A DNA stretch of 64,000 bases from Vagococcus elongatus (lineage in GTDB: Bacteria; Bacillota; Bacilli; Lactobacillales; Vagococcaceae), in the NCBI RefSeq assembly GCF_003987645.1, contig NZ_NGKA01000010.1, positions 1 to 64,000 of the forward strand, written 5' to 3'. Position numbers and translations under genes: made by a program. Below, piece after piece: positions 35,716-42,148 of the stretch (its first letter is position 1; each line of letters starts with the position of its first letter). The notes beneath the pieces were generated by a model. The model searched no databases. It had not been told where the DNA came from and was given only the letters and a program-made list of their open reading frames with translations.

Positions 35716-36395
35716 AGCATTTCCTCCTTCTTTTTGATGGTTAGCGTTGTTTGATAAATCACGCCTTGATTATCAAGTATCTTTTGAATCTGCCTGTAGT
35801 CCAATCCTAAACTCAATAACGTAGCAATCTGCTGCTCACGCTCATTCACTGCCTGCAGTTCGTCAGCTGTCAGAAAATCAACGATAATCCCACCCTTTGG
35901 AATATTCCTTGCCTTCTTGATCTCTGTGGAAGAAAAGCCAATTGCAGACTTATACGCCAATCGAGTGAAGTTTGAATAATGATAAGGCTTAGTGAAGCCT
36001 GCACGCTTAATTTCATCCGTCATGGATAATCTAACCACTTTCCCACTCTTACGCTGCAGTTGACGTTCTATAAGTTCTTGTTTCATGAGATAAAACTGTT
36101 TAGCTAGCTCTGCTTTAAAATGAACGACTGGTTCTGTATTTTTTAATAAAGTAATGATAAAAGTTGCCTGTATTTCATTGAGTTTGAAATTTTTGATTTT
36201 CTGTAATCCACCATTGGTTTCTAAGGGTTGCATTTCAAATGTTATCCTACCCATTTCAATTAACTTCTCTTTGTACTTGTTAGCCAGTTGTCTTATTGCC
36301 CTATGCTCAACTTCTGCATATTGAGAAATGATTAAGCTAGTAGTAAACGGTTCTTCATCTAACTTATTACTTTCTGTAAAAACTAAATCTAGCAT
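35709..36395 (-). CDS. Rha-family phage regulatory protein
   Basis: 228 residues. The N-terminal half matches phage regulatory protein Rha (VEHRAIRQLANKYKEKL ... NEIQATFIITLLKNTEPVVHFKAELAKQFY). The C-terminal part has a KilA/ORF6C-like character with a predicted helix near LDYRQIQKILD. Such proteins act as antirepressors or early regulators. AAAGGAG lies before the ATG. It sits early in the operon, after the excisionase-like gene. Confidence 0.8.
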   Translation of the reverse strand: MLDLVFTESNKLDEEPFTTSLIISQYAEVEHRAIRQLANKYKEKLIEMGRITFEMQPLETNGGLQKIKNFKLNEIQATFIITLLKNTEPVVHFKAELAKQFYLMKQELIERQLQRKSGKVVRLSMTDEIKRAGFTKPYHYSNFTRLAYKSAIGFSSTEIKKARNIPKGGIIVDFLTADELQAVNEREQQIATLLSLGLDYRQIQKILDNQGVIYQTTLTIKKKEEMLC

Positions 36396-36461
36396 TTTCT
36401 ACTCCTTTCAATCTTTGTCTCATCCGCATTCCCACCTAAATACTTGCCCCCAGCATCGTTT

Positions 36462-36734
36462 TCATAATTCAAACTGTTCCATCCATTCATTAACTTTGTA
36501 TTTGTTACATCGTTTTGTTCCTGCTATCACACTGACCGGGAAATCTAATTCTTTGATAAATTTTGATAGATTAGATCGTGAGACATTCAAATATTTTGCT
36601 GTCGTTTCTAAATCCATCCATTCAGGAAAATATAATTTTCTAAATTCTTCTTTCATTGCTTGTTGCCAAACTCTTGTAGCAACCCTAGAAAGCTGTTGCT
36701 CGACCGTTGCCGATAGATCGACTTCAAGTTTCAT
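36462..36734 (-). CDS. Excisionase-like DNA-binding protein
   Basis: 90 residues. The C-terminal half is a MerR/HTH_17-type winged helix (MDLETTAKYLNVSRSNLSKFIKELDFP...RCNKYKVNEWME) as in excisionases. The N-terminal helix is charged. Its place right after the Cro-like gene and on the other side of the repressor from the integrase suits directing excision. A regulatory role is also possible. Confidence 0.65.
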   Translation of the reverse strand: MKLEVDLSATVEQQLSRVATRVWQQAMKEEFRKLYFPEWMDLETTAKYLNVSRSNLSKFIKELDFPVSVIAGTKRCNKYKVNEWMEQFEL

Positions 36735-36938
36735 TTAGATCACCTCTTGTTCTTCTAATAACCAATTGGTAACTTTTACAAAAACAGTTTTGGTTGTTTT
36801 CTTTAATTCTTCTGATTCTATTTTCCTTAAAGTTTGACGAGATATGCCCATTTCAGAAGCAACTTCTGAAATCGTTAATCGTAATAGTGCCCGCTTTTTT
36901 CTTACCTGCCATGATAAATCTTTAGATATTTCAAACAT
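36735..36938 (-). CDS. Cro-like XRE regulator
   Basis: 67 residues from the ATG at 36938 (GAGAGG 7 bases upstream; a GTG two codons earlier is too close). Helix-turn-helix LTISEVASEMGISRQTLRKIE. First gene of the early operon, divergent from the repressor, with shared operators between them. Confidence 0.8.
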   Translation of the reverse strand: MFEISKDLSWQVRKKRALLRLTISEVASEMGISRQTLRKIESEELKKTTKTVFVKVTNWLLEEQEVI

Positions 36939-36955
36939 ATTCACACCTCTCTTTT

Positions 36956-37031
36956 TAGCCTTTTGGCTGTCTTGAATAAGATTATATAGCCTTTTGGTTA
37001 AATTGTCAACTGTTTTATAGCCAAATGGTTA
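36956..37031. promoter_or_regulatory. Satellite switch: early promoter and three operators
   Basis: Three related palindromes: TAGCCTTTTGGCT (36956-36968), TAGCCTTTTGGTTA (36987-37000) and TAGCCAAATGGTTA (37018-37031). The minus-strand early promoter is TTGACA (37004-37009), 17 bases, TATAAT (36981-36986), with the middle operator filling its spacer. The repressor's own promoter on the plus strand is less clear. Confidence 0.82.
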
Positions 37032-37066
37032 AAAAAATGGTAAAGTATATTTTGTAAGGAGGTTTA

Positions 37067-37474
37067 ATGACTATGAATAGAATTCAAGAATTAAGGAAAG
37101 AAGCGAAGTTAACTCAAAATGAACTAGCAAAATTGATTGGAGTAAATCCCGTCACTTTGTCGAGATACGAAAACAATGAGAGAAATCCCAAAGTTGATAA
37201 GCTTGAAAAAATGTCTGAGATTTTTACCGCCTCAATCCCATATATTACTGGTGAAAGTGACTCAAGATTAGGTTTAAATAACGGTGACTATGCCAAAACT
37301 TGGGATGAACTTGCTTCAAAAATGAATTCCCATAATAATTCAAATATTTTTCTAACTGAAAGTGAAACAAAACAAAAGCTCATTGAGTATTTTGACAAAC
37401 TGAATAGTGTAGGAAAAAATGAAGCTTTAAAACAAGTAATAAACTTATCTAAAATATCGGATTATACGGAATAA
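37067..37474 (+). CDS. CI-like XRE repressor without peptidase domain
   Basis: 135 residues: N-terminal helix-turn-helix (LTQNELAKLIGVNPVTLSRYENNERNP) and a short helical C-terminal region. No S24/LexA protease part is present, so SOS-driven self-cleavage is not expected. In satellites this usually means that a helper-phage protein removes the repressor. AAGGAGG precedes two ATGs (37067 and 37073); either may be used. Confidence 0.85.
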   Translation: MTMNRIQELRKEAKLTQNELAKLIGVNPVTLSRYENNERNPKVDKLEKMSEIFTASIPYITGESDSRLGLNNGDYAKTWDELASKMNSHNNSNIFLTESETKQKLIEYFDKLNSVGKNEALKQVINLSKISDYTE

Positions 37475-37521
37475 ACCTCTTAGATACTTGCCCCCAGCTA
37501 GTAACAAGGAGGAAAAAAACA

Positions 37522-38673
37522 ATGGCAACATTTAAACAATACAAAGATAAAGACAATAAGAGAAAATGGCAGTTCAGCGGATACATTGCAACGGATCCGA
37601 TTACAGAAAAGAAAGTTGTAACAACTAGAAAAGGCTTTGATACAAAAGCAGTTGCTACACAAGAATTTGACAAGCTGAAAGCAAGCATTCTTAAAGCTTC
37701 AAGAAACAGGCGTAGTATCACTTTTCAAGAACTATATGATGATTGGTTACTGCAACATCGAAAGAGCGTGAAGCCTTCCACAGTAGCAACTAACAGGCGA
37801 TTTATAGAAGGTCATGTTATCCCTAAGTTTGGTAAGTTAAAACTAGATAAAATCACCGTTGCCTACTGTCAAAAGTGTGTGAATGAATGGCATGACAAGT
37901 ATAAACAATATCATTATATTCGCCGGGCAACAGCTCAAGTCATGAGTTATGGCGTTTCTATGGAACTTATGGACTCCAATCCTATGAAAAAAACTATTTT
38001 ACCAAGAAGAAAAGAACAAGAAAAAAAGCCGAACTTTTATAATAAAGATCAGCTGAAAGATTTTCTTCAATTTGTTGAAACATTGGATAATTACAGATAC
38101 CTGGCATTCTTTCGATTGCTTGCTATTACCGGAATGAGAAAATCGGAAGCTCTTGCGTTGTACGTCTCAGACATTGATAGTTTCAACAAAACAATAACGA
38201 TTGGAAAAACAATTGCCATAGACGAGCATGATCAAATTATTTTACAGACCCCTAAGACAAGGAGTTCTTACCGCACGATTAGTCTTGATGATGAAACACT
38301 TAAGATCATGCGTAGATGGATTAATATCATGCAACAAGACTTTTTAAAGCTAGGTATTAACACGTCAAAAAAGAAACAGCTGCTCTTTCCTAATCTTTCA
38401 AATAATTTGTATTATCCGCAAGTCGCTAACGATTGGCTGGATTGGATATACAAGAAAGCAAAGGAATCCGGTCATGACTTTGAAGTTATCACACCTCATG
38501 GTTTCCGACACACAGCTTGCTCTCTAATGTTTGAGTCTGGGGCAACGATTAACGAAGTTCAGAAACGACTTGGCCATAAAGATGTGAAAACGACTATGAA
38601 CATTTATAGCCATGTTACACCGCAACAAGCTGAAAACACGAGTCAAAAATTGGCAAACTATTTAGGTTTCTAA
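37522..38673 (+). CDS. int: Tyrosine integrase of the satellite
   Basis: 383 residues. An N-terminal arm-binding domain (1-60) and core-binding domain (65-160) precede the catalytic domain with Arg206 (TGMRKSEA), His326/Arg329 (HGFRHT), His352 (LGHKD) and nucleophile Tyr362 (NIYSHV). All key residues are present. AAGGAGG is upstream. The gene ends 12 bases before a short repeat that recurs at the left end of the satellite. Confidence 0.95.
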   Translation: MATFKQYKDKDNKRKWQFSGYIATDPITEKKVVTTRKGFDTKAVATQEFDKLKASILKASRNRRSITFQELYDDWLLQHRKSVKPSTVATNRRFIEGHVIPKFGKLKLDKITVAYCQKCVNEWHDKYKQYHYIRRATAQVMSYGVSMELMDSNPMKKTILPRRKEQEKKPNFYNKDQLKDFLQFVETLDNYRYLAFFRLLAITGMRKSEALALYVSDIDSFNKTITIGKTIAIDEHDQIILQTPKTRSSYRTISLDDETLKIMRRWINIMQQDFLKLGINTSKKKQLLFPNLSNNLYYPQVANDWLDWIYKKAKESGHDFEVITPHGFRHTACSLMFESGATINEVQKRLGHKDVKTTMNIYSHVTPQQAENTSQKLANYLGF

Positions 38674-38684
38674 CAAATAGATAG
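38672..38684 (+). repeat. Candidate right att repeat
   Basis: AACAAATAGATAG, identical to 27434-27446 and overlapping the integrase stop codon. The integrase's terminator lies beyond it, which argues that the true core may be further right. Confidence 0.3.
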
Positions 38685-38724
38685 GTTTTCAGATAGGTTT
38701 TTCTATAAGAAGGCAAACAAAAAA

Positions 38725-38756
38725 GCTAGGATTGGCTTTACTAAGCCTTTCCTAGC
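38725..38756 (+). terminator. Hairpin after the integrase
   Basis: Stem GCTAGG / CCTAGC with an inner GGCTT / AAGCC stem. No strong T-run, so termination may be partial. Confidence 0.5.
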
Positions 38757-38860
38757 CTATACAAAATGTCTAGCCCACACTGCCTTCCAGTGAGTTATAA
38801 AAGTTGGATAAATAGTATTAACCTGTATTTAATTGGTTTAACAGAATAATTTTTAACGTT

Positions 38861-38928
38861 GATAGTATTAGATAGTAATAGATAGTATCCTATGGGTGCA
38901 ACTGGTGGTGCAACGAAAATTTTGCACC
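38861..38928 (+). repeat. Helically phased repeats at the satellite/prophage junction
   Basis: GATAGTA three times at exact 10-base spacing (38861, 38871, 38881), then GGTGCAAC twice (38895, 38907) and an inverted TTGCACC (38922). Such phased short repeats are typical integrase/excisionase arm sites. The first 10 bases GATAGTATTA also occur at 27453. Confidence 0.45.
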
Positions 38929-39033
38929 ATAGATCCAATGTTTAAAAATATATCTTAATATTTTACGTATACTATTACGATGAGTTTAAAAAATAACCCA
39001 ACTCACGCTAAACTTATTTCCATTGCTCATCAG

Positions 39034-39056
39034 CCACTCGAAAGAGTGGTTTTTTT
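39034..39056 (+). terminator. Terminator at the prophage left end
   Basis: Stem CCACTC / GAGTGG with GAAA loop and seven T on the plus strand. No gene ends upstream of it in this direction, so it may guard the junction or end a small RNA. Confidence 0.65.
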
Positions 39057-39128
39057 ATTTTAAAATTAAAACATAGAAAATACAAAAAAAACAAAGTTAC
39101 ATCTAAAAATTAGAGATATATTTTTTAA

Positions 39129-39314
39129 CTATTCTTTTTTGAACCTGTAAATGATGTTTCCGCCTAGTCCAGCTTCTCCCACAATAGATTTTCTATCGGG
39201 ACGTACTTTCCACGCTTCAAGAAACACCATCATTTCTGTTTAATTGACATGAATTTCTTCAATTTTCCCCAAGACTAATTGTTCCAATAGTAATATATAC
39301 TTATTTTCGATCAT
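39129..39314 (-). pseudogene. Small phage gene broken by an in-frame TAA
   Basis: From ATG at 39314 with a perfect GGAGGT site and an extended -10 (TGCTATACT): 24 codons, TAA, then 36 codons in the same frame to TAG. The second half (FLEAWKVRP, IVGEAGLGGNIIYR) is clearly protein-like and fits the first half as one ~60-residue protein. No start serves the second half alone. A single base change would restore the frame. Confidence 0.5.
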
Positions 39315-39397
39315 TTTACTACCTCCATAAAAAGTATAGCACAAAAGATTTCCTCAACCATGCTATAATTAATTCAAAAACCCAAAGGAGCGTAGTC

Positions 39398-40000
39398 ATG
39401 AATAGGAGAAACATATTTACATTGCTTATAGTTGCAATTTTCAGCGGTATTTCTCTATTTTTTGGATTTAATTACATTAAAGCTACTGAATCCTTAAAAA
39501 AAGAGATGCAACAACTGGAAAAGATTGAAAAAAAAGTTGATAAATTGCAGGAAAATATTAAAAAATTAGAAGATGAAAATGAAAAACTAAATAGTGAAAA
39601 TGAAAAATATAAGGGGAACACAAATACTCAGGAAGCAATCAACAAATCACCAGAACTTAGCATTCCTGCTGAAGGTGATCTAATTGCTGAAATAGCTGCT
39701 GATGGTGATAACGGAAAAGGTGGTATGTATTTTGGAATAACCATAACAAATATTTCAAATAAACTATTAAAAATTTCAACTAATAATTTAACGCTTATTA
39801 ATACTTCGAAAATTTCGGGTAGTGAAACCAATCTGCCACTTTATGAATCGGATTTAGAGCTAGGTCCCAGCGAATCAACAACTTTTTCTCAAATATTTGG
39901 AACTTTTAGCGGTGATATGCCTCAATATCAAAGTATTAATGTTTTATACAATGATTATTCCATATTCTATCAAGATCCATTAATAGAAAGTTATAAATAA
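39398..40000 (+). CDS. Membrane-anchored extracellular coiled-coil protein (probable moron)
   Basis: 200 residues: an N-terminal membrane anchor (about 7-27), a coiled coil rich in Lys/Glu/Asn (about 29-72), then a beta-rich domain (about 85-200) of DUF4352-like character. It is the only plus-strand gene in the prophage and has its own extended -10 (TGCTATAAT, 39361-39369), AAAGGAG site and terminator, so it can be expressed in the lysogen. Likely a lysogenic conversion gene; changed surface properties or superinfection exclusion are possible roles. Confidence 0.65.
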   Translation: MNRRNIFTLLIVAIFSGISLFFGFNYIKATESLKKEMQQLEKIEKKVDKLQENIKKLEDENEKLNSENEKYKGNTNTQEAINKSPELSIPAEGDLIAEIAADGDNGKGGMYFGITITNISNKLLKISTNNLTLINTSKISGSETNLPLYESDLELGPSESTTFSQIFGTFSGDMPQYQSINVLYNDYSIFYQDPLIESYK

Positions 40001-40015
40001 ATTTTAATTGAAAAC

Positions 40016-40041
40016 AAGCCTACCTCGTGAGAGATAGGCTT
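40016..40041. terminator. Terminator between moron and endolysin
   Basis: Stem AAGCCTA / TAGGCTT and a T-rich tail on the plus strand; the minus strand is also T-rich, so it may end the late operon too. Confidence 0.7.
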
Positions 40042-40047
40042 TTGGTT

Positions 40048-41136
40048 TTAATACTGCAAAATTGCGATGGCATCGTTGTAGGCGTTAGTCGCTCCCGGAT
40101 GCCATCTTCTAAGTCTGCGGACAATTTCCGTGGCTCGATCCATTGTCTCAATGTTGATCACGCTCACCGTGTAGGTGCCATCAGACTCTTTCTTGTAGCT
40201 GATCCTTGTTGCCAACAGCTCTTGGGCATACTTGGCACGCAAGTTGTTTCTCAAACGATTAAAGGCTGCGTTATCTTTGGATATATTATCAACCTCAATC
40301 CAAGCAGACTTTCCGTCAGCTGCATTAACAACCTTGACGTTGCTTGCTGAGTAATTGACATATTGCCCTTGAGCCAACCTAGTAACCTCAGCTTTCCAGT
40401 CGTTAGCTTGTTTCCGGGTCAATCCAACAAACTTAAGCATCCGCTTGTTAGGATAGTCTAAACCAAAAACATTCCCGTTGGTCAGTAAATCCCTAGTATG
40501 CTCACGGATAAAGCCAACCATACCGCTGGCCATCTTTTCGGTAGGTACTTTTTTAATCACTGCCTTAATATACTTACCGTCTTTTTGCTCGCCTACCATA
40601 TTCGGTACATGGTTCATGTATGGCTCACTTGGTATTAACTTGTAATCATTAGACACTGTACCTTCTCCTCCTGTTAGTCTGTTTTTAAATTCAATCCACT
40701 TAGACCAATTATTTGCTTTAAACGATCCTGGGCATGCTTTTCTTGAGGCATCATAGTGCCTAACTACTCGACTAGCCGGGATGTTGTACTTGCCCATTAA
40801 ATGCCTTGTCAATTCAAGCGTATTGGTCACTGTTTTATCAGTTACTGTTAATGGCGCTTTTAAACACATTTCAATGCCAATAGAATTAGTATTTGTAATT
40901 CCGTATTTTCCATACCCATCGCCTACGTGCCATGCTCCATTTTTATCTTCAACAGATTGCCAAATTGAGATATCATCAACAAAATAATGAGCTGATGCAT
41001 TTCTATTTCCTCCACTGAAGTAATCTACATTATTTTTAGCAGAAGAAACTGTGCCGACATCATGAATCACGATATACTGGATATTGTTTCCGGTATAAAA
41101 ATTATACGCCGATATTTTTCTTTGAATTGGTAACAT
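40048..41136 (-). CDS. Endolysin, N-acetylmuramoyl-L-alanine amidase
   Basis: 362 residues from the ATG at 41136 (AAAGGAAG upstream; an earlier in-frame start is poorer). The N-terminal amidase_2/PGRP domain has zinc ligands His25 (VIHDVG), His127 (RHYD) and Cys135 (ACPG). Two repeated C-terminal segments, each 60-80 residues, probably bind the cell wall. It cuts the peptidoglycan at lysis. Last gene of the late operon, behind the holin. Confidence 0.92.
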   Translation of the reverse strand: MLPIQRKISAYNFYTGNNIQYIVIHDVGTVSSAKNNVDYFSGGNRNASAHYFVDDISIWQSVEDKNGAWHVGDGYGKYGITNTNSIGIEMCLKAPLTVTDKTVTNTLELTRHLMGKYNIPASRVVRHYDASRKACPGSFKANNWSKWIEFKNRLTGGEGTVSNDYKLIPSEPYMNHVPNMVGEQKDGKYIKAVIKKVPTEKMASGMVGFIREHTRDLLTNGNVFGLDYPNKRMLKFVGLTRKQANDWKAEVTRLAQGQYVNYSASNVKVVNAADGKSAWIEVDNISKDNAAFNRLRNNLRAKYAQELLATRISYKKESDGTYTVSVINIETMDRATEIVRRLRRWHPGATNAYNDAIAILQY

Positions 41137-41172
41137 AGTACACTTCCTTTCCAAAAATAAAAGAGCAACCGA

Positions 41173-41442
41173 TTAAAGTTGCTCCTCCTCATTATTACGA
41201 TTGATAAACCTCGTAAATGCCTGATGCGCCCCTGTAGATGCCAATCCGCTGATTGCACCAAAGATGATACTCTCAACGTTAACGCCTTGTGTCAGACACG
41301 CTACAACCGACCCTACAACTGCTACTATCAAAGGTATAAAGTCATTGGCTAGCTTGTGAAAAATAGCTGTGTGTTTAATCACAAAACCTACCACCAAGCT
41401 ACCTAAAAACGACATCAAAATAATATAATTTTCAAATTCCAT
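41173..41442 (-). CDS. Holin
   Basis: 89 residues with two membrane segments, a charged C-terminus and the ISGLASTGAHQAF motif of a common Gram-positive phage holin family. It opens the membrane so that the endolysin reaches the wall. Directly upstream of the endolysin. Confidence 0.85.
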   Translation of the reverse strand: MEFENYIILMSFLGSLVVGFVIKHTAIFHKLANDFIPLIVAVVGSVVACLTQGVNVESIIFGAISGLASTGAHQAFTRFINRNNEEEQL

Positions 41443-41454
41443 TTTTCCACTCTC

Positions 41455-41871
41455 CTAATGTAATTCTTTAATTTTTAACTCTAGTACACTGTTATACAAT
41501 CGATCTCCTGTACCGTTACCGCCATATTCCTTATATGACGTGTGTAGACATTCTAAATCGTTTAATTCCTCGACTGTCACCCAGCCACGCTCAATATATC
41601 CCCTAGCTGTCTTGTAAATTTTGTTGTGCAGTATAGCGATATTAGCTTCAGAGTTTATTTTTTCCATCTGTTCCGTTCGTCTGCTCTTCGATTCAAGATC
41701 TTCCACAATTCGTCTAATTGCTGTCATACTATCAACAATTTCTTGATTTTGTTTCTTCTTTTTATCAAAATAATTTTTAAAAAACTTAGCTATCTGCCAT
41801 AAGCCGCTCAATAGTGGTACTCCTAAAAGTATCAGCACCAAGGCGTTTAGCTCTAACAACGTATTAAACAT
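41455..41871 (-). CDS. Phage membrane/coiled-coil protein before the holin
   Basis: 138 residues: an N-terminal membrane segment (about 10-28), a basic patch, a coiled coil, and a conserved-looking tail (GWVTVEELNDLECLHTSYKEYGGNGTGD). It stands in the lysis cassette where XhlA-like helpers are found. Exact role unknown. Confidence 0.6.
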   Translation of the reverse strand: MFNTLLELNALVLILLGVPLLSGLWQIAKFFKNYFDKKKKQNQEIVDSMTAIRRIVEDLESKSRRTEQMEKINSEANIAILHNKIYKTARGYIERGWVTVEELNDLECLHTSYKEYGGNGTGDRLYNSVLELKIKELH

Positions 41872-41904
41872 GTCTCACCCCATTAAAAAATAAATAGCCT
41901 ACTT

Positions 41905-42132
41905 TTAAGTAGACTCATACTCAGATATAAACTTTTTAACCAACTGCCAGTATTCATCTTCCAACAATTCATTATTAACAATAGCTTGTGCGATTTCTAC
42001 CAACTGGTCCATCTTCAGTGTGACTTCTCCCAAAACTAGTAGCGCACCATGCCAATGCTTCAAGCAGTAATCTGACAGCCTCTTATTTTTTTGAGATTCC
42101 AGTAATTCTTCACAAAATTTTTTAAAGTCCAA
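41905..42132 (-). CDS. Small phage protein, unknown
   Basis: 75 residues, helical, acidic at the ends, no signal or membrane segment. Lies between the tail-tip protein and lysis genes. No family recognised. Confidence 0.5.
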   Translation of the reverse strand: MDFKKFCEELLESQKNKRLSDYCLKHWHGALLVLGEVTLKMDQLVEIAQAIVNNELLEDEYWQLVKKFISEYEST

Positions 42133-42148
42133 TAATTATCTCCCTCCT

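Larger units (their letters stand above)
27434..38887. mobile_element. Phage satellite (PICI-like), integrated, apparently complete
   Basis: About 11.3 kb with integrase and repressor on the plus strand at one end and a long minus-strand operon: Cro-like, excisionase-like, Rha-like, small proteins, primase, SF3 helicase, origin-like repeats, ArpU-like regulator and accessory genes. It has no terminase, portal, capsid, tail or lysis genes. This layout matches phage-inducible chromosomal islands of Gram-positive cocci (EfCIV583 type). Boundaries are approximate; see the repeats at both ends. A neighbouring prophage starts directly to the right. Confidence 0.75.
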
